This document shows positions 50,972 to 58,901 of a stretch of 64,000 nucleotides of DNA, in pieces. Origin of the DNA: SIG672 sp045605765 (GTDB taxonomy: Bacteria > Bacillota > Clostridia > Oscillospirales > CAG-272); assembly GCA_045605765.1 (NCBI GenBank), contig JAZUQQ010000057.1:62001-126000 (forward strand), read 5' to 3'. The notes beneath the pieces were generated by a model, which had not been told where the DNA came from, made no database searches, and saw nothing but the letters and a program-made list of their open reading frames with translations. Each line of letters begins with the position of its first letter. The first letter of the stretch is position 1. Position numbers and translations under genes: made by a program.

Positions 50972-51736
50972 ATGGGATCTAAAAGAAGAATGGTCATCGC
51001 AGGCAACTGGAAAATGAATATGACCCCCTCGGAAGCAAAAAACTTCGTAGGTACGCTTTACGAAAAAGTTAAAAACAACCGCGGATGCGACATTGTAGTA
51101 TGCGTTCCCGCAATCGATCTCCCCATAGTTGCAAAGCTATGCGCAGGAACTGCCGTTAAGGTCGGCGGACAGAATGTACACTTCGCAAAGAGCGGCGCAT
51201 ACACCGGAGAAATTTCGGCTGATATGCTCGTAGATGCAGGAGCAAAGTACGTTATCATCGGTCACAGTGAGCGCAGACAGTATTTCGGAGAGACCGATGA
51301 GACTGTAAACCTTCGCACCAAGGCTGCTCTTGAAGCAGGTCTTACCGCGATCGTATGCGTTGGAGAGTGCCTCGCCGAACGCGAGCAGGGTATCACCGAA
51401 GAAGTAGTTGCACGTCAGACCAAGCTCGCTCTGCTAGACATAAGTCCCGAGCAGATGAAGCGCGTTATCATCGCTTACGAGCCTGTATGGGCAATCGGAA
51501 CGGGCAAGACCGCTACTGCCGAGCAGGCAGATGAGGTATGCAAGCTCATCAGAAACGTAATTGCCGCAAAATACGGCAAGCCGGTAGCGCGTGCGACCAT
51601 AATTCAGTATGGCGGATCTATGAACGCCAAGAATGCAGCAGAGCTTCTCTCGATGGACAACATCGACGGAGGACTTATCGGTGGAGCTTCGCTCAAGCCC
51701 GACGACTTCGCAGTTATCATCGAAGCTGCTCAGTAA
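50972..51736 (+). CDS. tpiA: Triosephosphate isomerase
   Basis: Interconverts dihydroxyacetone phosphate and glyceraldehyde 3-phosphate. 254 residues. GNWKMNMTPSEAK carries Asn and Lys of the active site, GHSERRQYFGE the catalytic His, and YEPVWAIGTGKTA the catalytic Glu and loop 6. YGGSMNAKNAAELL and GGLIGGASL bind phosphate. It forms an operon with pgk (68 bp gap), RBS AAGGATGG, and ends in a strong terminator. Confidence 0.98.
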   Translation: MGSKRRMVIAGNWKMNMTPSEAKNFVGTLYEKVKNNRGCDIVVCVPAIDLPIVAKLCAGTAVKVGGQNVHFAKSGAYTGEISADMLVDAGAKYVIIGHSERRQYFGETDETVNLRTKAALEAGLTAIVCVGECLAEREQGITEEVVARQTKLALLDISPEQMKRVIIAYEPVWAIGTGKTATAEQADEVCKLIRNVIAAKYGKPVARATIIQYGGSMNAKNAAELLSMDNIDGGLIGGASLKPDDFAVIIEAAQ

Positions 51737-51748
51737 GTAAATCTTAAT

Positions 51749-51790
51749 AAAAAACGGAGATCTTGAAAAACGATCTCCGTTTTTTTATTT
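51749..51790 (+). terminator. Terminator of pgk-tpiA
   Basis: AAAACGGAGATC (51751-51762) pairs with GATCTCCGTTTT (51772-51783), then TTTATTT. Confidence 0.95.
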
Positions 51791-51802
51791 ACAAACAAGG
51801 AA

Positions 51803-52714
51803 TTATCCGTACATTTTCATCCACTGCTTAGCCATATGGAAAAATTCATATCCGTAGCCGTGGACTCTTCCCTTCACATCCATCATTATTTTGGTACAAT
51901 CCAGTTTTTTATGAAGATTATGCACAGTCTCAGGCGGACAAGCGGTATCCTTATCGCCGGTCATAAGAAGAATTGGGTAATTCATTCTGAACGTGTGGCT
52001 TAGTGTATCCACATATCCGAGCGGCTTCCAATAAGCCTCTGTATCTCCGAGCTTATCGTATGCCCTTTTAAGTATGTGATATGCACCTCTGAAATCTGCG
52101 GTCGGAAAATCGGTAAGAAAGGGTTCCTCGGCGGCAACGCATCGTGTTCCTCTACCCGAATAAAGCGATCCGAGAAGAAGTGCTCCTCCCCCGCCCTGAC
52201 TCGTTCCGAAGAATGAGATCCTATCATTTATAACGCTCTTTTGCTCAAGCGCCCAACGAATAGCGATAGATGCTTCAAGAAGCCAATCGTGATATCCTCT
52301 CTTGGCGTCCGTGAGCGGTGTATCGGGGAGGACAGGAAAATATCCATCTACTTTAAGCTCGTCAACACAGATCTCGCCGTCACAATATCCGAGCGGAGAT
52401 ATATAAAGGGTATTTATTCCATCTGCGGTAAGCGTATTTCCACCGCAAAGCTCTGCGCCGTATCCCGGCACCTGTACGGCAAGCGGAGCGGGTCCGTAAA
52501 GCACCGGCGACCAATACGCATAGAATTCGGGCATATCCTCAGGCTTGAATTTGAGCGTTTTTATCGTTTGAAAGAAGTAAAAATCCGCAATCGGATGAGG
52601 AGTTTTGTGCGATCTGACCTCAACTTCGAACTTTATATTCTGTGCGCTCTCGTAAATTTCATCGAGCCAAGCGGTGATCTCGCCCTCATTTGGATAAAAG
52701 TCATATTTGCTCAT
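51803..52714 (-). CDS. Carbohydrate esterase family 7 (acetyl xylan esterase / cephalosporin C deacetylase type)
   Basis: Alpha/beta hydrolase of 303 residues that removes acetyl groups from xylo-oligosaccharides and similar substrates. Nucleophile elbow FFGTSQGGGGALL (Ser), acid MTGDKDTACPPETVH (Asp) and base GRVHGYGYEF (His). The RGYHDWLLEASIAIRWALEQ segment before the elbow is a CE7 hallmark. No signal peptide, so it acts on imported oligosaccharides. It is somewhat diverged: the family's usual RGxGxS is not intact. RBS GGAGG; its own promoter; monocistronic. Confidence 0.85.
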   Translation of the reverse strand: MSKYDFYPNEGEITAWLDEIYESAQNIKFEVEVRSHKTPHPIADFYFFQTIKTLKFKPEDMPEFYAYWSPVLYGPAPLAVQVPGYGAELCGGNTLTADGINTLYISPLGYCDGEICVDELKVDGYFPVLPDTPLTDAKRGYHDWLLEASIAIRWALEQKSVINDRISFFGTSQGGGGALLLGSLYSGRGTRCVAAEEPFLTDFPTADFRGAYHILKRAYDKLGDTEAYWKPLGYVDTLSHTFRMNYPILLMTGDKDTACPPETVHNLHKKLDCTKIMMDVKGRVHGYGYEFFHMAKQWMKMYG

Positions 52715-52744
52715 TTTATCCGCCTCCTTTTTGTTAGTATCCCA

Positions 52745-52773
52745 ATTATATAACCTTTATTCAATTTTGTCAA
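52745..52773 (-). promoter_or_regulatory. Promoter of the CE7 esterase gene
   Basis: TTGACA (52768-52773), 17 bp, TATAAT (52745-52750), minus strand. Confidence 0.9.
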
Positions 52774-52774
52774 C

Positions 52775-52804
52775 ATAAAATCAGCGGCGAATATTCGCCG
52801 CTGA
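52775..52804 (-). terminator. Terminator of the HPr-like gene
   Basis: Perfect palindrome TCAGCGGCGAAT/ATTCGCCGCTGA (52781-52804) followed on the minus strand by TTTTATG; it overlaps the -35 region of the next promoter closely. Confidence 0.75.
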
Positions 52805-52905
52805 GGAATTTTCCGTAAGGAAGATAGATGATCACTTCCCTAAATCTATGTAAAGAGCCAATTTCCAGCTCTTATTTTTGTTTTTGAGGTATTGCGGCAA
52901 AAATA

Positions 52906-53157
52906 TCAATCCGCAATAAAATGTGCAAATTTAGTATAGCACTCTTCCTCGGCAAGGAGTGTTATATCATTCCAGTCGAGTTTCTTTGCGATGATAACAC
53001 CGAGCAGACTCTTGGCGTTGACCTTGAAATTGTCACCGCTCTCAAGAAGAAGCTGTCCCTTGCAGGTCGTTGCAATGTTTACAAATTCACGAACATCAGC
53101 AAGAGTATCGATCTCTACCTTATATCTGTGGAAAGTTCCTACGTTTGACATATTCAT
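52906..53157 (-). CDS. HPr-like protein lacking the phosphorylatable histidine
   Basis: 83 residues with an HPr fold pattern: VEIDTLADVREFVNIATTC in place of the usual GLHARPA helix, then LLLESGDNFKVNAKSLLGVIIAKKLDWNDITLL. The region around the regulatory Ser (NAKSLLGV) is kept, but the active-site His and the Arg-Pro after it are replaced (T-L-A-D-V-R). It therefore cannot carry phosphate in a sugar PTS; it may be regulatory or structural. ATG 53157 with AAAGGAG is used. It has its own promoter and terminator. Confidence 0.8.
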   Translation of the reverse strand: MNMSNVGTFHRYKVEIDTLADVREFVNIATTCKGQLLLESGDNFKVNAKSLLGVIIAKKLDWNDITLLAEEECYTKFAHFIAD

Positions 53158-53222
53158 AATTTTTACTCCTTTCTTATGTCCTCGCGTTTTTGAAATCATT
53201 TGGTATCTCTGATTTCACGCAC

Positions 53223-53251
53223 ATTTTAGCACCGCCAAATGTATTTGTCAA
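53223..53251 (-). promoter_or_regulatory. Promoter of the HPr-like gene
   Basis: TTGACA (53246-53251), 17 bp, TAAAAT (53223-53228), minus strand. Confidence 0.85.
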
Positions 53252-53327
53252 GTATTTTTTGAAAGTTTTTTTACAATCTATGTTTTGTAAGTTTTCGACA
53301 ATTAATAAGTCTTGTTTTTATGCAAAA

Positions 53328-53366
53328 TGACAACGGCATAGTGCGACTTGCACTACGCCGTTATTG
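53328..53366 (-). terminator. Terminator after thioredoxin
   Basis: AACGGCATAGTGC (53332-53344) and GCACTACGCCGTT (53350-53362) form a 13-bp stem with one G-T wobble pair; the T-tail is weak on both strands. Confidence 0.6.
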
Positions 53367-53396
53367 CTTTATTGTCAACATTGACCATTCAAATAT

Positions 53397-53705
53397 TTAT
53401 CCGAGCATGGAATCAAAATGAGCCCTATTCTTGAATCCTACAGACTTATCAACGATATCACCATTCTTAAAAAGAAGAACGGTCGGAATACTCGCAATAC
53501 CAAATTTTATTGCAAGCTCGCTCTCCTCATCAACATTGACCTTAGCTATCTTTGCTCTCCCATGATAGTCCTTAGCAAGTTCTTCGATCACAGGAGCCAG
53601 CATCTTGCAGGGTCCGCACCAGGAAGCCCAAAAGTCAACGAGAACAGGGATATCCGAGTTTATCACTTCTTTTTCAAAGTTATCCTTTGTAATAATTACT
53701 TCCAT
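53397..53705 (-). CDS. trxA: Thioredoxin
   Basis: 102-residue cytoplasmic dithiol protein. Active site WCGPC (Cys30, Cys33) in VLVDFWASWCGPCKML, then VNVDEESELAIKFGIASIPTVLLFKNG with the cis-Pro. It reduces protein disulfides; the electron donor is probably the FTR-like protein encoded 26 bp upstream. RBS GAAAGGAA; ATG 53705. Last gene of a three-gene unit. Confidence 0.96.
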   Translation of the reverse strand: MEVIITKDNFEKEVINSDIPVLVDFWASWCGPCKMLAPVIEELAKDYHGRAKIAKVNVDEESELAIKFGIASIPTVLLFKNGDIVDKSVGFKNRAHFDSMLG

Positions 53706-53731
53706 TTTTAATTCCTTTCTATTAGATATGT

Positions 53732-53941
53732 TCAAGCATCATCTTCGAGTGACTTGTAATAAAGCATACAGTGGCAAAATCCTTCAAAGCTTTTATCCTT
53801 TATCTGATCGCGAAACTCCTTGCACATGCATTTATTTTCGGGTGTCTTTTCGCGTCTGCACGGACAGTAGCCGCCGCTCTTTTCAAGCCCCTCTTTTACG
53901 ATCTTTACTATTTCCTCGTCAGGATTAAGCGTTATCTTCAT
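53732..53941 (-). CDS. Ferredoxin-thioredoxin-reductase catalytic-chain-like protein
   Basis: 69 residues. Three Cys pairs in the order CPC (26-28), CMC (38-40) and CHC (56-58), the arrangement that holds the 4Fe-4S cluster and the active disulfide in the catalytic subunit of ferredoxin-thioredoxin reductase. It is shorter than plant or cyanobacterial chains and no variable subunit gene is nearby, as in many anaerobes. It would pass electrons one at a time to the neighbouring thioredoxin. RBS AGAGGTAA. 48 bp separate it from the upstream flavoenzyme gene. Confidence 0.88.
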   Translation of the reverse strand: MKITLNPDEEIVKIVKEGLEKSGGYCPCRREKTPENKCMCKEFRDQIKDKSFEGFCHCMLYYKSLEDDA

Positions 53942-53989
53942 ATTATCTTACCTCTTTTGATGAGTATTTCACCTTTTTATAAAAATATT

Positions 53990-56260
53990 CTATATTTCCC
54001 TTGCAAGTCTAAACGCTGTGCGCGTCGCTTCGAGAACCTGACCGCCTGCGAAGCTATCTCCGATATTGTAAAGCTCGTTCGCGGCGTTTATCTTTTGAAG
54101 CTCAAAGAAAAGTTTATCGTTTGCCTTGGAACCGGTAGCAAAAACCACGAGATCTGCGGGGATACTCTCGCTTTCGTACTCAGCTTTTATTTTTGGTTCA
54201 AGCGGATTTATCACGTTTTTAGGAAGAACGCACTGCCAAGTATTATACGGATCGGGTACGTTCTTATGCTTATTCTGCGCGATGTTTACACAATTTTCGC
54301 CAAACGAGGTAACCTTTGCCATATTCATAAGGCGTACGCCGTTTTTCTTCATATAGTATATCAGATGTCCTCGGTTAGCCGTACAAACACCGTCCATAAA
54401 GTAGGGCAACATCTCAACGACGGTTACATTTCTGTTATGCTCGTAAGAAAGCCAGTATGCAGTCTCACATCCGACACTTCCGCCGCCTACAACGACGATA
54501 TTTTGCGAATCTCCCATCTTTTCTGGTCTCAGGAGAAGTTCGCTTGCATCCATTGTTTTGATGTTTTCCACGCCCTTTATCTGTGGCACGAAGGAGCTTG
54601 CGCCAACAGCGGTCACAACACAGTCAAAGCCGAGCTCTTTTATCTTTTCGGGCGTTATCTCACAGCCCAGAGTAAGCCCTATCCTTCCATCACGAGATGC
54701 CGATTTAACTGTATTTTCAAGGTAAATTCTGTAATTATCAAAATCAAATTTACTTTTCGGAACAGAACCGCATATCAGTTTACCACCGATATTATCACTC
54801 TTTTCGAAGACACTCACGTTATGCCCTCTGCGTGAGGCTTCAAGAGCAAAAGTAACTCCAGCAGGTCCTGCGCCAACAACTGCGATCTTTTTGATTTTCT
54901 CGGCTTTATCAGGAATACTCGGGAAAATATCCTCGAACGCAGTCCTCGGATTTACTGCGCACTGCGGATGTCCACCCTTGACAAATTCGTTTATACAACC
55001 CTCCTGACACCCTATACATGGGCAAATTTCAGAAACTCTACCCGAATACGCCTTATTTGGCCAATCGGGGTCAGCAAGCAAAGGTCTTCCAAGCATAACC
55101 ATGTCGCACATACCGTCGCGAAGCGCTTTTTCAGCCACGTCGGGATAGCCGAGCTTTCCAACTCCCACAACAGGCACCTGAACGCCTGCGTTTGAGATAA
55201 TAGCGTTCTTTTCAAAATAGTCCTTTACGCACTTTGCGACTTCGAGGAAGCATCCTGCCGGCATTGATGCAGGCGGATGAGGTAGCCACCAGTTGTCGTA
55301 ACAACCGAGATCAACGTCAAAGATATCAACGCCCGCCGCTACTAGATTTTTCATATAATCGAGAGTTTCTTCTACGCTTCTGCCATTTGTGAATTTTTTG
55401 AGCGAAGATATATTCTCCATATCATCTCCATACGTCTCGTTAAGTGCGCAAGAGAGATCTATGCGGTACATTATCGGATAATTTTCACCTGTTCTGCGGC
55501 GTATTTCCTTAACCATCTCTATACCAAAGCGTTGCCAATCGGCGTATTTGCCTAGCGTTCTGCGGTTAAACGCAGGATTTGTAAGCTGATCAAGGAGATA
55601 GCCCTCGTGTCCGTGGAGATATACTCCGTCTATCCCGAGCGCCATAGCATCGGCAGATGCCTGACCCGCGTTTTTAATTATCTTGCAGAGTTTAAAATCG
55701 GAAAGCGCAATGCAAGGAATCTGCGGCATATAAAAGTTCGGGTTCAACGATGCCGATCTCGGAATTTTAAGCTCGTTCACGAGGCACTGCGGATTTCCGA
55801 CACGTCCGAGACCTGCAGTGATCTGTATGAATATTTTAGCTCCGTAGGCGTGAACGCCCTGTGCGAGATCGCGCCACCCGGACTGAACGGTCCTCGAACG
55901 GTCTATACGCGGAAAATAAGAGAGTTTATCCTTCTCGGTCACAGTCGGATCGATACCGTGCGATACAGGCACGAGACCCGTGGTGATAAGTCCAACACCG
56001 CCCTTTGCGCGCTCGAAGAAATATGCGAGCATTTTTTCGCTCGGGCGTCCCGTTTCCTCACACATATTGATATTGCCCATAGGAGCCATAACTATGCGGT
56101 TTTTGACTGTAATAGAATTTATTTGCACAGGGGAAAACATAGAACTGTACGGATAAAGCTCAGAGGTCATTCTACCAATACATTTTTGAGAGCGATCGCC
56201 GTCGGCAACCCAATTTCCGTAGCCTTCGGTGAGGCGTACTACAAGCTCGTCTTTTTTCAT
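53990..56260 (-). CDS. OYE-type flavin/iron-sulfur oxidoreductase (2,4-dienoyl-CoA reductase-like)
   Basis: 756 residues. An N-terminal old-yellow-enzyme TIM barrel (FSPVQINSITVKNRIVMAPM, DGVYLHGHEGYLLDQLTNPA, FNRRTLGKYA, MVMLGRPLLADPDW) binds FMN. A 4Fe-4S motif follows (CPCIGCQEGCINEFVKGG and a later Cys). C-terminal FAD/NAD(P) halves are VVGAGPAGVTFALEASRRG and VVVGGGSVGCETAYWL. This is the FadH/trimethylamine-dehydrogenase layout; the substrate could be an enoate, an enone or a bile-acid-like compound. ATG 56260 with AAGGAAA is chosen over the upstream in-frame start. First gene of an operon with the FTR-like protein and thioredoxin. Confidence 0.88.
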   Translation of the reverse strand: MKKDELVVRLTEGYGNWVADGDRSQKCIGRMTSELYPYSSMFSPVQINSITVKNRIVMAPMGNINMCEETGRPSEKMLAYFFERAKGGVGLITTGLVPVSHGIDPTVTEKDKLSYFPRIDRSRTVQSGWRDLAQGVHAYGAKIFIQITAGLGRVGNPQCLVNELKIPRSASLNPNFYMPQIPCIALSDFKLCKIIKNAGQASADAMALGIDGVYLHGHEGYLLDQLTNPAFNRRTLGKYADWQRFGIEMVKEIRRRTGENYPIMYRIDLSCALNETYGDDMENISSLKKFTNGRSVEETLDYMKNLVAAGVDIFDVDLGCYDNWWLPHPPASMPAGCFLEVAKCVKDYFEKNAIISNAGVQVPVVGVGKLGYPDVAEKALRDGMCDMVMLGRPLLADPDWPNKAYSGRVSEICPCIGCQEGCINEFVKGGHPQCAVNPRTAFEDIFPSIPDKAEKIKKIAVVGAGPAGVTFALEASRRGHNVSVFEKSDNIGGKLICGSVPKSKFDFDNYRIYLENTVKSASRDGRIGLTLGCEITPEKIKELGFDCVVTAVGASSFVPQIKGVENIKTMDASELLLRPEKMGDSQNIVVVGGGSVGCETAYWLSYEHNRNVTVVEMLPYFMDGVCTANRGHLIYYMKKNGVRLMNMAKVTSFGENCVNIAQNKHKNVPDPYNTWQCVLPKNVINPLEPKIKAEYESESIPADLVVFATGSKANDKLFFELQKINAANELYNIGDSFAGGQVLEATRTAFRLAREI

Positions 56261-56298
56261 AATATATATTTTCCTTATCAGATTTCGGCATTTTTTAC

Positions 56299-56327
56299 AG
56301 TATATCATAATCGGGCGAAATATGCAA
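56299..56327 (-). promoter_or_regulatory. Promoter of the OYE-FTR-thioredoxin operon
   Basis: TTGCAT (56322-56327), 17 bp, TATACT (56299-56304), minus strand. Confidence 0.65.
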
Positions 56328-56349
56328 GGAGATTTTGTGAATTTTGGGA

Positions 56350-56381
56350 GAAAAGAAAAGAGCAGTTCGAAATGAACTGCT
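56350..56381 (-). terminator. Terminator of ilvA-ridA
   Basis: AGCAGTTC / GAACTGCT (56361-56368 with 56374-56381); on the minus strand CTTTTCTTTT follows. It lies 46 bp past the ridA stop. Confidence 0.7.
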
Positions 56382-56426
56382 TTTTGAAAATTTATTTACT
56401 TGCAGCCACTCGTCGATTCACAGATC

Positions 56427-56798
56427 CTAAACCTCGGCGACGACTTCAACCTCAACGAGAACGTTCTTAGGTAGCGTTTTTACTGCCACGCAGGAGCGTG
56501 CAGGCTTCTCTGTAAAATACTCAGCATAAACCTCGTTAAAATCAGCAAAATCCGCCATATCCGCAAGAAAACAGGTGGTTTTGACGGATTTTTCGAGCGA
56601 GCTTCCCGCCTCGGCAAGGACTGCCTCAAGGTTCTTACAGACGCGGTGCGCCTGCTCCTTGATATTATCTCCCGTGACGTTGCCCGTTGCAGGATCGATC
56701 GGGATCTGCCCCGACGTGAACACGAGATTTCCCACTACCGTCGCTTGCGAGTACGGTCCTATCGCCTGAGGCGCGTTATTTGTGTGTACTTTTTTCAT
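56427..56798 (-). CDS. ridA: RidA family enamine/imine deaminase
   Basis: 123 residues. Hydrolyses reactive 2-aminoacrylate and 2-aminocrotonate released by PLP enzymes. The family signature is APQAIGPYSQATVVGNLVFTSGQ at the N-terminus; the catalytic Arg sits in EKPARSCVAVKTLPKN and the end is VEVEVVAEV. ATG 56798 follows AAGGAAGGGG. It starts 48 bp after ilvA, whose product makes exactly these enamines, so the two work together in one transcript. Confidence 0.95.
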   Translation of the reverse strand: MKKVHTNNAPQAIGPYSQATVVGNLVFTSGQIPIDPATGNVTGDNIKEQAHRVCKNLEAVLAEAGSSLEKSVKTTCFLADMADFADFNEVYAEYFTEKPARSCVAVKTLPKNVLVEVEVVAEV

Positions 56799-56846
56799 GA
56801 TTTCCCCTTCCTTGGGTGTTCTGCCCAAATCTATAACTTTACTTAA

Positions 56847-58043
56847 CTATCCTACTATTTTAAATCCCTCTTTACGGAGAGAATTCGTGATAAGCTGAAC
56901 GTGATCGTAATCTCTGGTTTCCATTTCAATACGCAGGTAGCAGCCATTGACGCTTTCGGTATCCCCTGCGCGCTCGTGGTGGACTCCGGTAACGTTTCCG
57001 CCGCAATCCGCAATAATGCGCGACACGTCTTTAAGCTGACCGGGCTTATCTATAAGCTCAATAAGCAGGCTGCTTGATCTGCCCGACTTCATAAGTCCAC
57101 GCTCGATCACTCTGGAGAGGCTCGTAACATCGATATTTCCGCCAGAAACGACGCTCACCACCTTCTTGCCTTTTGTCGGGAATTTATCGAACATCGCCGC
57201 AGCGACCGCGACCGCTCCAGCGCCCTCCGCAATCATCTTCTGCTTTTCGATAAGTGCGAGTATTGCCGAGGATATTTCATCATCAGTGACGAGCGCAATA
57301 TCGTCCACGTACTTACTTACGAGATCAAACGTATTTTCTCCAGGCTTTTTGACCGCGATACCGTCCGCAACCGTAAGTACCGAATCAAGACATTCGATAT
57401 TTCCGTCTTTCACCGAATTGAACATACTCGGAGCACCCTTTGCCTGAACGCCGTAAACCTTGATTGACGGTCTTATCGCTTTTATTGTATACGCGATACC
57501 TGAAATAAGACCTCCGCCGCCTATTGGCACGATGACTGCGTCGATATCGTCGAGCTCGCTTATGATTTCAAGTGCGATAGTTCCCTGTCCTGCTATGACA
57601 TTTTCATCGTCAAACGGGTGGACAAAGGTATATCCCTCGCTATCTCGCAGTTCGAGTGCTTTCTGATATGCGTCGTCGTAACAGCCCTCGACCAGACACA
57701 CCTGCGCTCCAAAGCCTTTCGTCGCCTCGACCTTCGAGATTGGCGCGCTATCCGGCAGGCAGATGACAGACTTTATTCCACTTTTCGACGCAGCAAGCGC
57801 AACGCCCTGTGCGTGATTTCCTGCCGAGCAGGCAACTACGCCTCTCTCCTTTTCCTCCTCGGAGAGCATAGCCATCTTATAGCCTGCTCCGCGAACCTTA
57901 AAAGAACCAGTGATTTGAAGATTTTCGGGTTTTAAGTAGAGCCTCGTATCAGGCGCTATGCCGTATGCTCTCACCAGCGAGGTTTCGCGTATGATATTTT
58001 TAAGGACCACCTGCGCGTTAAAGACCTTATCAAGTGTTAACAT
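56847..58043 (-). CDS. ilvA: Threonine ammonia-lyase with ACT domain
   Basis: PLP enzyme converting threonine to 2-oxobutyrate, the first step to isoleucine. 398 residues. PLP Lys49 in ITGSFKVRGAGYKM, phosphate loop PIGGGGLISGIAYT, ACSAGNHAQGVALAA. The C-terminal ACT domain (about 325-398, SSLLIELIDKPGQLKDVSRII) could bind a regulatory amino acid. Length and single ACT domain match the short TdcB/IlvA-like form, which can be catabolic, but the isoleucine T-box upstream argues for a biosynthetic role here. RBS GGAGGT. Confidence 0.93.
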   Translation of the reverse strand: MLTLDKVFNAQVVLKNIIRETSLVRAYGIAPDTRLYLKPENLQITGSFKVRGAGYKMAMLSEEEKERGVVACSAGNHAQGVALAASKSGIKSVICLPDSAPISKVEATKGFGAQVCLVEGCYDDAYQKALELRDSEGYTFVHPFDDENVIAGQGTIALEIISELDDIDAVIVPIGGGGLISGIAYTIKAIRPSIKVYGVQAKGAPSMFNSVKDGNIECLDSVLTVADGIAVKKPGENTFDLVSKYVDDIALVTDDEISSAILALIEKQKMIAEGAGAVAVAAAMFDKFPTKGKKVVSVVSGGNIDVTSLSRVIERGLMKSGRSSSLLIELIDKPGQLKDVSRIIADCGGNVTGVHHERAGDTESVNGCYLRIEMETRDYDHVQLITNSLRKEGFKIVG

Positions 58044-58055
58044 AATTTTACCTCC

Positions 58056-58348
58056 GTAAAAAAAATACCCATCTCAAATTTCTTTGAGACGGGTAAAAAT
58101 ACTGATTATTACACTCGCGGTACCACTCAAATTGCAGTTAATACTGCCTCTCTTCGGAATCAAACAATTCCTATGCCTTTACGCGGCATACACGGGAAAT
58201 ATCTACTCACGCAGAACTGCGTTTTCGGGTTTCCGGCTCGGAAGTGATGGGTCTTTTAGAAGTGATTTATACCGACTCGCACCAAACGTCGGCTCTCTGA
58301 AACGCCTCGCTTCTGACCGTCTTCGTCACAGCCTTTTATTAACTTGCT
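58056..58348 (-). promoter_or_regulatory. T-box leader, isoleucine specifier
   Basis: On the minus strand the leader starts just after the promoter and shows the T-box order. AGAGAG and TTTGGTGCGAG of stem I are followed by a specifier region GACCC-ATC-ACTTCCGAG (ATC at 58246-58248, isoleucine). The T-box core GAGTGGTACCGCGAGTG lies at 58112-58128, and the terminator ACCCGTCTCAAA/TTTGAGATGGGT (58067-58094) ends in eight T. Uncharged tRNA-Ile would pair with the ATC and the T-box and allow ilvA transcription. The neighbouring ACC (Thr) triplet is a less likely specifier by spacing. Confidence 0.92.
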
Positions 58349-58352
58349 TCGT

Positions 58353-58381
58353 ATTATAGCACCGCTAAAATGATTTGTCAA
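58353..58381 (-). promoter_or_regulatory. Promoter of the ilvA T-box transcript
   Basis: TTGACA (58376-58381), 17 bp, TATAAT (58353-58358), minus strand. Confidence 0.92.
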
Positions 58382-58482
58382 GAGGAAAAATCTAATTTTT
58401 TATATTTTTTATATTTTTTCATACTGACAAAATTCAAATATTATGCTATGTTCGCCGAATGCTAAGACATAAATAAAATAAT

Positions 58483-58536
58483 AGCAGGGCGTTGCCCTAT
58501 TTTTGTTTTACTCGCGTGAGAAGATTTACGAACTTA
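58483..58536 (-). repeat. Degenerate copy of the tRNA-Pro 3' end and its terminator
   Basis: AGCAGGGCGTTGCCCT, then TTTTGTTTTA, then GTGAGAAGATTT-ACGAACTT parallels 58641-58690 (AGCAGGAC...GTCCTGCT, CTTGTTTTAT, GTGAGAAGATTTGAACTT). The remaining tRNA arms are missing. It may be a decayed duplicate or a remnant of an integration event at the tRNA. The flanks 58382-58632 otherwise show no gene. Confidence 0.45.
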
Positions 58537-58632
58537 ATTTTGCGCCGACACTTTACTTTTTCCTATCATTCCTCGTAGCGCAAAATCGGCAAATTCAGGC
58601 ATTTGCGAAGCTCAAAGGTATCGTGTACTTAT

Positions 58633-58668
58633 AAAACAAGAGCAGGACTTTTGTCCTGCTCTTGTTTT
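58633..58668 (-). terminator. Terminator of tRNA-Pro
   Basis: Perfect 16-bp stem (58633-58648 with 58653-58668), TTTT loop, T-runs on both sides. Confidence 0.92.
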
Positions 58669-58669
58669 A

Positions 58670-58743
58670 TCGGAGTGAGAAGATTTGAACTTCCGGCCTC
58701 TTGGTCCCGAACCAAGCGCTCTACCTAGCTGAGCCACACCCCG
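58670..58743 (-). tRNA. tRNA-Pro (anticodon CGG)
   Basis: 74-nt cloverleaf on the minus strand. Acceptor CGGGGTG/CACTCCG (one G-T pair), D-arm GCTC...GAGC, anticodon arm CTTGG-TTCGGGA-CCAAG giving CGG, T-arm GGAAG-TTCAAAT-CTTCT. CCA is not encoded. Confidence 0.93.
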
Positions 58744-58763
58744 TTATTCTTTATTGCCAATAG

Positions 58764-58792
58764 ATTATAGCACAATAAAAGAAAAATGTCAA
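58764..58792 (-). promoter_or_regulatory. Promoter of tRNA-Pro
   Basis: TTGACA (58787-58792), 17 bp, TATAAT (58764-58769), minus strand. Confidence 0.9.
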
Positions 58793-58839
58793 CACAAAAT
58801 CGAAATATTTTTATTGTTTTTTCTTTTCGGCAAAATATA

Positions 58840-58868
58840 TTGATTTTCTCCTGAAAATATAGTATTAT
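58840..58868 (+). promoter_or_regulatory. Promoter of the first GH2 gene
   Basis: TTGATT (58840-58845), 17 bp, TATTAT (58863-58868); a TATAAT also occurs at about 58874 without a matching -35. Confidence 0.6.
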
Positions 58869-58901
58869 ATTGTTATAATGACGTAAAATCGGAGGTTCAA
58901 T

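Noticed and set aside
53771..54835. Plus-strand ORF of 354 codons
   Set aside because: Antisense to the OYE-type enzyme and overlapping the FTR-like gene; no RBS or domain.
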